From Piscinibacter sp. (GTDB lineage: Bacteria; Pseudomonadota; Gammaproteobacteria; Burkholderiales; Burkholderiaceae_C), in NCBI GenBank assembly GCA_017983795.1, contig JAGOAS010000008.1:1-64000 (forward strand): a stretch of DNA of 64,000 nucleotides, read 5' to 3'. A program made the translations under genes and the position numbers. The notes beneath the pieces are model-generated. The model was not told the origin of the DNA. It searched no databases and saw nothing but the letters and a program-made list of their open reading frames with translations. Below, one piece after another: positions 20,457 through 28,729 of the stretch. Every line of letters begins with the position of its first letter. Within the stretch, counting starts at the first letter, position 1.

Positions 20457-21200
20457 TCAGAACCAGCCGTCGCGCACCGCGTCGGGATGCGAGCGGCTGA
20501 CGATCAGCCCGCTCTGCAGGTACAGCGCGTTGAGCAGCCGCGTGGCGCGTTCGCGGTCCATGCCCGGCCAGTCGGCCAGTTCCTTCAGCGTCGCGCCCTG
20601 GCGCGCGAGGCGCTGGATGGCCGGGGTCAGCGCGCCGCTGGCCGGCAGCGAATCGATCTCCAGCCCCGGCGCCACGCGGTAGACCGCCGGGCCGGTGATC
20701 TCGGGCAGCAGCTCGCGGCGCAGGCCGCGCATCGCCAGCTCCCACAGCAGCGGCGCGAGCGGGTAGTGCGATTGTTCGGCGCCGACCAAGGTCGCGTTCG
20801 CCTCGCCTGGCGGCTGCAGCAAGGCCGGCTCGACGTGCATCACCTTCAGGTCCAGCATCGGCTTGCCGACCAGTTCGTCGGGCGCCATCGGGCAATGCAC
20901 CAAGCGCTCCTGGGCGAATACAGTCAGCGGCACCACGCGCTCGCCGGTCTGGATGTGGATGGTCACGCGCTTGCCGTGGCGCACGCAGGCGGCCATCACC
21001 TCCACCACCTCGGAGGCGCCGCCGTCGTCGCCGAAGCGCAGCAGGTCGGCCTTCAGCGAGGGGCTCAGCTGCGAGATGCGCGTGCTGATGCCGCCCGAGG
21101 CGGTGCGCAGCTCGTCGAGGTAGCGCTGGTAGGCGCTGGCGCGCATCAACTCCGGCTCGCCGGAGGGCAAGGTGGGCTGGAACAGTTCGCTGTTCATCAC
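20457..21200 (-). CDS. Conserved-looking protein of unknown function
   Basis: 247 residues; I do not recognise the family. No signal peptide or membrane segment is visible. The middle (about 55-105) reads as alternating hydrophobic strands, including a VEVMAACVRHGKRVTIHIQT block. The C-terminal third looks helical and could form a winged helix: LARQGATLKELADWPGMDRE followed by ATRLLNALYLQSGLIV. The layout suggests a cytoplasmic regulatory or adaptor protein. Its codon use is like that of the neighbours, and it lies 27 bases downstream of the MocR gene on the same strand, so the two may be co-transcribed. Confidence 0.75.
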   Translation of the reverse strand: MMNSELFQPTLPSGEPELMRASAYQRYLDELRTASGGISTRISQLSPSLKADLLRFGDDGGASEVVEVMAACVRHGKRVTIHIQTGERVVPLTVFAQERLVHCPMAPDELVGKPMLDLKVMHVEPALLQPPGEANATLVGAEQSHYPLAPLLWELAMRGLRRELLPEITGPAVYRVAPGLEIDSLPASGALTPAIQRLARQGATLKELADWPGMDRERATRLLNALYLQSGLIVSRSHPDAVRDGWF

Positions 21201-21227
21201 CGGCGGATTCTCGCTCGTTACGCTTGG

Positions 21228-22694
21228 TCACGAAAGAGGGCGCAGCGCATCCCGAGCACGCTGCAGGGCGAGCCAGAAGCGCGCGTCCTGCGTGGTGGCG
21301 AAGTTGATGCGCATCAGCGTCGTCGGGCGCGGCGAGGCATGGAACAGGGCGCCGGGCGCGATCAGCCAGCCGTCGTCGTGCATGGCCTGGGCGAGGCGCT
21401 CGGTGTCCACGCCGGTATCGACCCAGCCGAACAGGCCGCGCGGCTCGGCGGCGAAGCGGCAGCCGTGGGCGCGCGCCAGTTCCACCGAGCGGCCCCGCGC
21501 CGCGTCCAGCAGGCGCTGCACGCGTTCGGCGTGTCGCCGCAGAAGGCCGTGCTCCAGGCAGTGAGCCAGCGCCAACTCCGTCATCGAGGGCGTGGTCAGC
21601 GTGGTGAGCAGCTTGGTGTCGATCAGGCGGTCGACCCAGCGCGCCGGCGCGGCGATGTAGCCGATGCGCCAGCTCGGCGTGAGGATCTTGGAGAAGCCCG
21701 AGACGTAGACGGTGCGCTCCAGCGCGTCCAGCGCCGCCAGGCGCGGCAGGTGCGCCGGCGCGAGGTGGGCGTAGGTGTCGTCCTCGACGATGGCGAAGTC
21801 GTGTGCCTGGGCGAGCTTGAGCACCTTGTGCGCCGACTGCAGGCTCAGCGATGCCCCGGTCGGGTTGTGCAGCACCGAGACGGTGACGTACAGGCGCGGC
21901 CGCGCGCCTTCCGGCTGCGCCTCGACGAGGCGCTGCATCACCGCCAGATCCGGCCCTTCGGGCCCGCGCGGCACCGGCAGCACGCGCATGCCCAGCGCCG
22001 CCAGCCGCGCGTACTCGACCGACCAGCCCGGCTCGTCGACCAGCACCGATTCGCCCGGCTTGAGCAGGGTGCGGGTGACGATGTCCAGCGCGTGGGTGGC
22101 GCCCACCGTGGTGATGATCTGCTCGGGGCCGGCGGCGATGCCGTGCTCGACCAGCCGCGCCGCCAGCGCCCGTCGCAGGCGCGCCTCGCCGGCCGGTTCG
22201 CCATACTGCAGCGCGCTGCGGCCGAGCTGAGCGCTCACTTTGCGCATCGCGCCGGCGAGCAGGGCCGGATCCAGCCACTCGATCGGCAGCGTGCCCAGGC
22301 CCGGCATGGGCTGGGCGCCGGGCGGCTGGAACATGCCGCGGATCAGCGTGGTGGCGCTGATCGGCACCGGCGAGCGCGGCGCCGCCGGGCTGCGCGCGGC
22401 GCCGGGCGCGGATGCATCGCCCAGCGGCGCGCGCACGAAGAAGCCGCGCTGGGCGCGCGCCTCGACCAGGCCCTGCGCGAGCAGCTGGTCGTAGGCCGCC
22501 ACCACCGTGGTCGGGCTGACCTCGTGGCGTCGGGCGCATTCGCGCACCGAGGGCAGGCGCGCGCCGGGCGCCAGCAACCGCGCGCGGATGCGCTCGGCGA
22601 AGCGGGCGGCCAACTGCTCGGTCAAGGTGCTGTCCGCCTCGCGTGAGAGCGGCAGGGCGCCGGGCAGGGCGCTGGCGGAGGCGGTGTCGAACAT
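21228..22694 (-). CDS. MocR-type (GntR/aminotransferase fusion) transcriptional regulator
   Basis: 488 residues. An N-terminal GntR winged helix (about 23-95: PGARLPSVRECARRHEVSPT, then VVAAYDQLL) is joined by a Pro/Ala linker (about 100-125) to a fold-type I aminotransferase domain carrying the PLP lysine in GFSKILTPSWRIGY and the DEPGWSVEYARLAALG block. MocR proteins sense amino acids or PLP compounds and often control the divergent gene. Here that is a five-gene amino-acid operon starting at 22786. The 91-base gap holds an inverted repeat that may be the operator. Confidence 0.92.
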   Translation of the reverse strand: MFDTASASALPGALPLSREADSTLTEQLAARFAERIRARLLAPGARLPSVRECARRHEVSPTTVVAAYDQLLAQGLVEARAQRGFFVRAPLGDASAPGAARSPAAPRSPVPISATTLIRGMFQPPGAQPMPGLGTLPIEWLDPALLAGAMRKVSAQLGRSALQYGEPAGEARLRRALAARLVEHGIAAGPEQIITTVGATHALDIVTRTLLKPGESVLVDEPGWSVEYARLAALGMRVLPVPRGPEGPDLAVMQRLVEAQPEGARPRLYVTVSVLHNPTGASLSLQSAHKVLKLAQAHDFAIVEDDTYAHLAPAHLPRLAALDALERTVYVSGFSKILTPSWRIGYIAAPARWVDRLIDTKLLTTLTTPSMTELALAHCLEHGLLRRHAERVQRLLDAARGRSVELARAHGCRFAAEPRGLFGWVDTGVDTERLAQAMHDDGWLIAPGALFHASPRPTTLMRINFATTQDARFWLALQRARDALRPLS

Positions 22695-22715
22695 GGGCTG
22701 TGCTGCTGCGTTGGT

Positions 22716-22752
22716 CAGTACAGTGGATGATCAGATCGCGCGAAGTGTACTG
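22716..22752. promoter_or_regulatory. Candidate MocR operator in the divergent gap
   Basis: CAGTACAGT (22716-22724) and AGTGTACTG (22744-22752) are inverted copies matching at 8 of 9 positions, with half-site centres 28 bases apart, close to three DNA turns. MocR regulators commonly bind paired half-sites. A TAGACT at 22774-22779 might be a -10 box for the rightward operon. Confidence 0.5.
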
Positions 22753-22785
22753 CTTCTGTGCTGGTCGGCATCCTAGACTGGGCGC

Positions 22786-23730
22786 ATGGTGCCCCAAGCC
22801 CTCCACGCCCTGCCCAGCCGCGACGACGAGACGCGCGGGCTCTGGCTCGGCCTGCTGGGCGTGGCGATCTTCGCGCTGACGCTGCCGATGACGCGCATGG
22901 CGGTCGGCCCGGCCGAGGCGCCGCAATTGCCGCCGCTGTTCGTCACCGCCGGGCGCGCCGGCTTCGCCGGGCTGCTCAGCATCGTCTACCTGCTGGCCGT
23001 GCGCGCGCCCCGGCCGCGCCGCACGCAGCTAGCGGCCTTCATCGTGTCGGCGCTGGGCACGGTGGTCGGCTTCCCGCTCTTCCTCGCGCTGGCGCTGCGT
23101 CACGTCGATGCGATGCATGCCGCCGTGGTCACCGGCCTGCTGCCGCTGGCCACCGCCGTGGCCGCAGCGCAGTGGCTGCGCCAGCGGCCTTCGGCGGGCT
23201 TCTGGGTCTGCGCGGTGGCGGGCTGTGCGCTGGTGGTGGCCTTCGCGCTGCTGCGCGGCAGCGGGCGCCTGAGTCTGGCCGATGCGCTGCTGCTGGGCGC
23301 CGTGGCGAGCGCCGCCGTCGGCTACGTGGCCGGCGCGCGGCTGGCCGCGCAGATGCCGGCCGAGCAGGTGATCTGCTGGGTGCTGGTGCTGAGCCTGCCG
23401 CTGACGCTGCCCGTGACGCTGCTGGCCTGGCCCGTCGCGCCGGTGCGCGCGATCTCCTGGGGCGCCTTCGCCTATGTCGCGCTGTTCTCGATGTGGCTGG
23501 GCTTCTTCGCCTGGTACCGCGGCCTCGCGCTGGGCGGCACGGTGCGCGTGAGCCAGGTGCAGCTGGTGCAGCCCTTCCTCTCGCTGCTGGCCGCCGTGCC
23601 GCTGCTGGGCGAACATCTGGATGCCGCCACCGTGGCCTTCTCGCTCGCGGTGATCGCCACTGTTTTTCTCGGCAAGAAGATGCCGACGCACCGCTCGAAT
23701 CGAATTCAGCGAACTGGAGAACGCCCATGA
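22786..23730 (+). CDS. EamA/DMT-family transporter
   Basis: 314 residues with ten predicted membrane helices in two EamA halves. The first half contains GLWLGLLGVAIFALTLPMTR and the second ends LLGEHLDAATVAFSLAVIATV. Proteins of this family often export amino acids or metabolites. It is the first gene of an operon controlled, presumably, by the divergent MocR regulator, and its stop overlaps the next start (ATGA at 23727-23730). Export of the compound sensed by the regulator is the simplest reading, but the direction of transport is not shown by sequence. Confidence 0.9.
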   Translation: MVPQALHALPSRDDETRGLWLGLLGVAIFALTLPMTRMAVGPAEAPQLPPLFVTAGRAGFAGLLSIVYLLAVRAPRPRRTQLAAFIVSALGTVVGFPLFLALALRHVDAMHAAVVTGLLPLATAVAAAQWLRQRPSAGFWVCAVAGCALVVAFALLRGSGRLSLADALLLGAVASAAVGYVAGARLAAQMPAEQVICWVLVLSLPLTLPVTLLAWPVAPVRAISWGAFAYVALFSMWLGFFAWYRGLALGGTVRVSQVQLVQPFLSLLAAVPLLGEHLDAATVAFSLAVIATVFLGKKMPTHRSNRIQRTGERP

Positions 23731-24893
23731 GCTTCACCCTTGCGAGACGCGCCGAACGCATGAACCCCTCGGTGATCCGCGAGATCCTCAAGGTCACCGA
23801 GAAGCCGGGCATCGTCTCGCTGGCCGGCGGCCTGCCCTCGCCGGAGAGCTTCCCGGTCGAGGCGATGCGCGCCGCCTGCGAACGCGTGCTGCGCGACACG
23901 CCCAAGGAAGCGCTGCAATACGCCGCCAGCGAGGGCTTCGGCCCGCTGCGCGAGTGGGTCGCTGCCGAGATGAGCGCGCACGGCCTCGCCGCCGAGGCCT
24001 CGCAGGTGCTGATCACCACCGGCTCGCAGCAGGGTCTCGATCTGGTCGGCAAGGTGCTGATCGACGCGGGCAGCGGCGTCGCGGTGGAGCGCCCCACCTA
24101 CCTCGGCGCACTGCAGGCCTTCGCCCCCTACGAGCCCGAGGTGATCTCGGTGGACGGCGACGACGACGGCCCGCTGCCCGAGGCGCTGGAGGCCGCGCGC
24201 GGCGCACGCTTCCTCTACCTGCTGCCGAATTTCCAGAACCCGAGCGGCCGTTGCATGGGCGCGGCGCGGCGCCTCGCGCTCGCCGATCGCGCGCACGAGA
24301 TCGGCCTGCCCATCGTCGAGGACAACCCCTACGGCGAGCTCTGGTTCGATGCCGCGCCGCCGCCGCCGCTGTCGGCGCGCGCGCCGGCCAACAGCATCTA
24401 CCTGGGCTCCTTCTCCAAGGTGCTGGCGCCGGGGCTGCGCCTGGGCTACGTGGTGGCGCCCAAGGCGATCTTCCCCAAGCTGCTGCAGGCCAAGCAGGCG
24501 GCCGACCTGCACACGCCCGGCTTCAACCAGCGCGTGGTGCACGAGGTGATCCGCGACGGCTTCCTGCGCGAGCATGTGCCCACCGTGCGCGCGCGCTACA
24601 AGGCGCAGCGCGATGCGATGCGCGCTGCGCTGGAGCACCACCTGCCGTCCGGCTGCCGCTGGAAGACGCCGGCTGGCGGCATGTTCTTCTGGGTCGAGCT
24701 GCCCGAGGGCGTGGACGCCACCGCGCTGCTGCCCAAGGCGGTGGCGCAGGGCATGGCCTACGTACCCGGCGCCGCGTTCTTCGCCGACCATGCGAAGGCG
24801 AATACGCTGCGGCTGAGCTTCGTCACCGTGCCGCCGGCGGACATCGAACGCGGCATCGCGCTGCTGGCGAAGACGCTGAAGGAAGCAGCATGA
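23727..24893 (+). CDS. PLP-dependent aminotransferase, class I/II (2-aminoadipate/LysN type)
   Basis: 388 residues. Family blocks are IVSLAGGLPSPESFP, QYAASEGFGPLREWV, LLPNFQNPSGR, VEDNPYGELW and GSFSKVLAPGLRLGY, the last holding the PLP lysine. Closest named types are 2-aminoadipate, LysN-like and aromatic aminotransferases with broad specificity. The ATG at 23727 has GGAGA ten bases upstream and overlaps the EamA stop; its own stop overlaps phzF-like 24890. In context it probably deaminates the operon's amino acid substrate to a 2-oxoacid. Confidence 0.91.
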   Translation: MSFTLARRAERMNPSVIREILKVTEKPGIVSLAGGLPSPESFPVEAMRAACERVLRDTPKEALQYAASEGFGPLREWVAAEMSAHGLAAEASQVLITTGSQQGLDLVGKVLIDAGSGVAVERPTYLGALQAFAPYEPEVISVDGDDDGPLPEALEAARGARFLYLLPNFQNPSGRCMGAARRLALADRAHEIGLPIVEDNPYGELWFDAAPPPPLSARAPANSIYLGSFSKVLAPGLRLGYVVAPKAIFPKLLQAKQAADLHTPGFNQRVVHEVIRDGFLREHVPTVRARYKAQRDAMRAALEHHLPSGCRWKTPAGGMFFWVELPEGVDATALLPKAVAQGMAYVPGAAFFADHAKANTLRLSFVTVPPADIERGIALLAKTLKEAA

Positions 24894-25726
24894 GCACCAC
24901 GCGCAGATTCACGCAGCTCGACGTCTTCACCGCCGAGCCGCTGAAGGGCAACCCGCTGGCCGTGGTGCACGATGCGCAGGGCCTGAGCGATGCGCAGATG
25001 GCCGCCTTCGCACGCTGGACCAACCTCAGCGAGACCACCTTCCTGCTGCCGCCCACGCAAGCCGGCGCCGACTACCGGGTGCGCATCTTCACGCCCGACC
25101 GCGAGCTGCCTTTCGCCGGCCACCCCACGCTCGGCAGCTGCCACGCCTGGCTCGCTGCCGGCGGCCGCGCGCAGCGCGAGGGCGAGGTGGTGCAGGAATG
25201 CGGCGTCGGCCTGGTGCGCGTGCGCCGCGACGGCACGCGGCTCGCGTTCGCCGCACCGCCGTTGCGCCGCAGCGGCGAGGTCGACGCGGCCACGCTGGCG
25301 CAGATCGCGCGCTGCCTGAAGATCCCGCGCGACGCGATCCGCGCCTCGAACTGGGTCAGCAACGGCCCGCACTGGGTGGCGGTGATGCTGGGCTCGCGCG
25401 AGGAGCTGCTGGCGCTGCAGCCCGACTTCGCCGCGATGGGCGAGCTGGAGCTGGGCGTGGTCGCCCCTTGGCCCGGCGGCGCGGCCGACGTGGAAGTGCG
25501 CGCCTTCGTGCCCACGCTGGGCGTGCAGGAGGATCCGGTGACGGGTAGCCTGAACGCCGGCCTCGCGCAATGGCTGATCGCCGCGGGGATGATGCCGCCG
25601 CGCTACGTGGCCTCGCAGGGCACGGCCATGGGCCGCGCCGGGCGTGTGCACGTCGAGCAGCGCGACGGCGACATCTGGATCGGCGGCGACAGCGTCGCGC
25701 TGGTCGAGGGACGCGTTTCGCTGTGA
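24890..25726 (+). CDS. PhzF-family isomerase/epimerase
   Basis: 278 residues with the PhzF two-domain fold. The catalytic Glu lies in NLSETTFLLPP, and the family blocks FTPDRELPFAGHPTLGS and QEDPVTGSLNAGLAQWL are intact. PhzF enzymes move double bonds by general acid-base chemistry; the named member isomerises a phenazine precursor, but most are uncharacterised. No phenazine genes are near. The four-base overlaps on both sides show tight translational coupling with the aminotransferase and the VOC protein. Confidence 0.93.
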   Translation: MSTTRRFTQLDVFTAEPLKGNPLAVVHDAQGLSDAQMAAFARWTNLSETTFLLPPTQAGADYRVRIFTPDRELPFAGHPTLGSCHAWLAAGGRAQREGEVVQECGVGLVRVRRDGTRLAFAAPPLRRSGEVDAATLAQIARCLKIPRDAIRASNWVSNGPHWVAVMLGSREELLALQPDFAAMGELELGVVAPWPGGAADVEVRAFVPTLGVQEDPVTGSLNAGLAQWLIAAGMMPPRYVASQGTAMGRAGRVHVEQRDGDIWIGGDSVALVEGRVSL

Positions 25727-26313
25727 GCTGGGCGGTCGACCATCTGGTGATCGGCGCGGCCACGCTGGCGCAAGGCGCGGCGTGGTGCGAAGCCGCCTTC
25801 GGCGTTGCGCCGGGGCCTGGCGGCAAACACGCGTTGATGGGCACGCACAACCGGCTGCTGTCGCTGGCCTGCGAGGCCTTTCCGCGTTGCTACCTCGAGA
25901 TCATCGCGATCGACCCCGACGCGCCGGCGCCCGCGCGGCGGCGCTGGTTCGATCTGGACGACGCGGCGATGCAGGCCGCGCTCACCGCGGGCCCGCGCCT
26001 GATCCACTGGGTCGCGCGCTGCGACGACCTGGCGGCCGAATGCGCGGCCCGGGCCGGCACCGGCATCGACCCAGGCGAGATCCTGGCCGCCGAGCGCGCC
26101 ACGCCGCAGGGCCTGCTGCGCTGGCGCATCGCGGTGCGCGCGGACGGCCGGCGCCCGGCCGGCGGATTGCCGACGCTGATCGAATGGGGCGAGGTTCATC
26201 CCGCCGATCACCTGGCCGCGAGCCCGCTGCGGCTCGCGGCATTCGACGAGCGCCGGCTCGTCGCCGAAATCGATTCACCGAAAGGCCGCGTGCGCCTGGA
26301 AGGATTGGCATGA
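25723..26313 (+). CDS. VOC-superfamily (glyoxalase-like) protein, GTG start
   Basis: 196 residues from GTG 25723, which overlaps the preceding stop (GTGA). A longer open frame exists upstream inside the PhzF gene, but the overlap fits the pattern of the operon. The N-terminus WAVDHLVIGAATLAQGAAW and the LEIIAIDP strand are typical of the glyoxalase-like domain group (PF13468). His6 of the DHLVIG motif and Glu in YLEIIAID are potential metal or substrate contacts. Function is not assigned; such proteins can be lyases, isomerases or binding proteins. Confidence 0.82.
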   Translation: MSWAVDHLVIGAATLAQGAAWCEAAFGVAPGPGGKHALMGTHNRLLSLACEAFPRCYLEIIAIDPDAPAPARRRWFDLDDAAMQAALTAGPRLIHWVARCDDLAAECAARAGTGIDPGEILAAERATPQGLLRWRIAVRADGRRPAGGLPTLIEWGEVHPADHLAASPLRLAAFDERRLVAEIDSPKGRVRLEGLA

Positions 26314-27281
26314 CCCTGCCCGATCGTGATGCCCTGCTCTCCGCCCTCGAACTCGTGCGCCAGGCCATGCCGCCCACGCCGCAGCAGCGCTGGCCGCTGC
26401 TCGATGCACGCTGCGGCGCGCAGGTGTGGGTCAAGCACGAGAACCACACGCCGGTGGGCGCCTTCAAGCTGCGCGGCGGGCTGGTCTACATCGAAGGCCT
26501 GAAGCGCCGCGAGCCGCGCCTGCGTGAGGTGGTCAGCGCCACGCGCGGCAACCATGGCCAGTCGATCGCCTTCGCCGCGGCGCGCCACGGCCTGGCCGCG
26601 ACCATCGTCGTGCCGCGTGGCAACTCGGTGGAGAAGAACGCCGCGATGCGCGCGCTCGGCGCCGAGCTGATCGAGCATGGCGAGGATTTCCAGGCCGCGC
26701 GCGAGCACGCCGCGGCGCTCGCCGCCGCACGCGGCGCGCACATGGTGCCCTCGTTCCACGCCGATCTGGTGCGTGGCGTGGCGAGCTACTGGATGGAGTT
26801 CTTCGGTCACTTCACACGCGGCGAGGCACCCGAGGCCGTGTTCGTTCCCATCGGCCTGGGCTCGGGCATCTGCGCCTGCGCCGCGGCGCGCGCCGCCACG
26901 GGCGTGGCCACGCGCATCGTCGGCGTGGTGTCCTCGCACGCCGAGGCCTACCGGCTGTCGTTCGAGGCGGGACGGTCGATCGAAGCACCGGTGAGCACGC
27001 AACTCGCCGACGGCATGGCCTGCCGCGTGCCGGAGCCCAACGCGCTGGACATCATCCGCCGCGAGGTCGATGAGATCGTCGCCGTGAGCGATGAGGAAGT
27101 CGCTCAGGCCATGCGCGTGCTCTTCGCCGACACGCACAACGTCGCCGAAGGCGCCGGCGCCGCCTCGCTGGCGGCGCTGCTGCAGCAGCGCGAGCGCTGG
27201 GCGGGCCGCCGCGTCGGCATCGTGCTCAGCGGCGGCAATGTGGACAGCGCGATGTTCTCGCGCGTGCTTTCAGAACGCTGA
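26310..27281 (+). CDS. Threonine dehydratase-like PLP enzyme
   Basis: 323 residues of fold-type II. The PLP lysine is in GAFKLRGG, the phosphate-binding Gly loop in VPIGLGSG, and the substrate block in SATRGNHGQSIAFAA. The C-terminus GIVLSGGNVD is typical of the serine/threonine dehydratase group. There is no ACT regulatory domain, so it is a catabolic or hydroxyaspartate-type ammonia-lyase, not the allosteric IlvA. It is the last gene of the overlapping operon and is followed by the third copy of the intergenic repeat. Confidence 0.9.
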   Translation: MTLPDRDALLSALELVRQAMPPTPQQRWPLLDARCGAQVWVKHENHTPVGAFKLRGGLVYIEGLKRREPRLREVVSATRGNHGQSIAFAAARHGLAATIVVPRGNSVEKNAAMRALGAELIEHGEDFQAAREHAAALAAARGAHMVPSFHADLVRGVASYWMEFFGHFTRGEAPEAVFVPIGLGSGICACAAARAATGVATRIVGVVSSHAEAYRLSFEAGRSIEAPVSTQLADGMACRVPEPNALDIIRREVDEIVAVSDEEVAQAMRVLFADTHNVAEGAGAASLAALLQQRERWAGRRVGIVLSGGNVDSAMFSRVLSER

Positions 27282-27300
27282 TCGGAGAAGGGCGGGCCGA

Positions 27301-27374
27301 GCGCCGGGCCGCTCCCAAGCCGGCCCGCATCCCCTCGGGGGATCGGCCGACGTACCCGTCGGCCGAGGGGCTCA
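27301..27374. repeat. Intergenic repeat, copy 3 (convergent gap)
   Basis: Head GCGCCGGGCCGCTCCCAAGCC (one extra base relative to the other copies), 20 bases after the dehydratase stop. It has an ATCCCC/GGGGAT hairpin (27329-27343) and a perfect 10-bp hairpin TCGGCCGACG/CGTCGGCCGA with loop TACC (27343-27366). It fills the gap to the convergent cytochrome c' gene. Confidence 0.8.
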
Positions 27375-27376
27375 CA

Positions 27377-27844
27377 TCACTCTTTACGGTAGTCGTCGTG
27401 GCAGGCCTTGCAGGCCTTGCCGACGTCCCCGGCCGCGGCCTTGATGGCGTCGAGGTTGCCGCCCTTGGCGGCGACGTTCAACTTGGCCATCTCGTCCTGC
27501 ATCTTCTTCGCGGCGGCGTTGAACTTGTCCATCTCGGCCCAGATCTCGGGCTTGGCGCGCGTCTCGCCGCCCTTGTCGGTGCCCGGGCCGAAGCCGGCGA
27601 AGGGCAGGGTGGACATGAAGGTCGCGACCTCGGCGTTGTGTGCCGCGGCCTTGGCGTCGAAGGGGATCTTGCCCTGCGCCATGCCGGAGACGCGGCCGAA
27701 ATGCGCCGCCATCACGGTGAAGGCGCCCTTGCGGTACTTGATCGCGTCCTCCGGCTTGGCGAACTGCGCGGCGGCGGGCAACGCGGTGCCCAGGCCGGCG
27801 AGTGCGGCGACGGTGATCAGGATCGACGAGAGCGGACGGTTCAT
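27377..27844 (-). CDS. Cytochrome c' / c-556 family protein
   Basis: 155 residues from ATG 27844, preceded by AGGAGA. A Sec signal peptide (about 1-26, ending PAAAQ) leads into a four-helix-bundle sequence, and the single haem motif CKACH at residues 145-149 is at the C-terminus, the hallmark of cytochrome c'. These periplasmic proteins bind NO or act in electron transfer. It is divergent from a cytochrome b561-like gene with about 200 bases between; the pair may form a membrane-to-periplasm redox couple. Confidence 0.93.
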   Translation of the reverse strand: MNRPLSSILITVAALAGLGTALPAAAQFAKPEDAIKYRKGAFTVMAAHFGRVSGMAQGKIPFDAKAAAHNAEVATFMSTLPFAGFGPGTDKGGETRAKPEIWAEMDKFNAAAKKMQDEMAKLNVAAKGGNLDAIKAAAGDVGKACKACHDDYRKE

Positions 27845-28045
27845 GCAGTTTCTCCTTTGTGCAGTGGATGGTTTCGGGGCGCCGCTGCAGTGTGCGTGCA
27901 GCGCTCGCCCCGTGTCCCTGTGTATACGCAACGATGCGGCGTTTTCATCCCGCATGCCGGCAAACCCGCACAGCGTGCTGCGACATGCGCGACTGCGGTT
28001 ATCGTCGCCCCTGCAGACACCAGTGGACCAGGAGGCAACGACGGC

Positions 28046-28726
28046 ATGAATGCGCAGACGGTGCGCGTGCGCGTGTGGGATCTGCCCACGCGGCTGTTCC
28101 ACTGGGTGTTGATGGCCTGCGTGATCGGATCGGTGGTGAGCGCCAAGATCGGCGGCAACGCGATGGCCTGGCACTTCCGCCTCGGCTACGTGGTGTTCAC
28201 GCTGCTGGCCTTCCGGCTGCTGTGGGGCCTGGTCGGCGGGCGCTGGTCGCGCTTCGCGAGCTTCCTCTACGCGCCGGCCACGCTGCGGCGCTACCTGCGC
28301 GGCGCCAGCCGGCCCGAGGAGGGCCATGAGGTCGGCCACAGCCCGAGCGGCGCGCTGTCGGTATTCGCGCTGCTGGCGCTGCTGGGCGCGCAGGTCGGCA
28401 CGGGGCTGTTCGCCGACGACGAGATCGCCAACAGCGGCCCGCTCGTGCGCTTCGTCAGCAGCGCGACCAGCAGCCTGGCGACCGGCTGGCACAAGCACTG
28501 GGGCCAGTGGCTCATCCTGCTGCTCGTGGTGCTGCACGTGGCCGCCATCCTGGTCTACCGCTTCAAGCGCGGCCGCGATCTGGTCACGCCCATGTTGACG
28601 GGCGATAAGCTGCTCGATGCCGCGGTGCCGGCCTCGGCCGACAGCCTCGCCACACGCGCGCTGGCGGCGCTGCTGGTGGCGCTGTGCGGGGGCGGCGTGG
28701 CCTGGCTGGTGAGCCTGGGCGGCTGA
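28046..28726 (+). CDS. Cytochrome b561-domain membrane protein
   Basis: 226 residues; ATG 28046 has AGGAGG at 28030-28035. Haem-ligand histidines are likely those of RLFHWVLM, AWHFRLGY, GWHKHWGQW and VLHVAAIL, spread over four membrane helices (PF01292 group). The start VRVWDLPTRLFHW is common in di-haem b-type cytochromes that donate electrons to periplasmic c-type partners. The divergent cytochrome c' is the obvious candidate. The next gene follows after three bases, so it heads a five-gene operon. Confidence 0.9.
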   Translation: MNAQTVRVRVWDLPTRLFHWVLMACVIGSVVSAKIGGNAMAWHFRLGYVVFTLLAFRLLWGLVGGRWSRFASFLYAPATLRRYLRGASRPEEGHEVGHSPSGALSVFALLALLGAQVGTGLFADDEIANSGPLVRFVSSATSSLATGWHKHWGQWLILLLVVLHVAAILVYRFKRGRDLVTPMLTGDKLLDAAVPASADSLATRALAALLVALCGGGVAWLVSLGG

Positions 28727-28729
28727 GCG

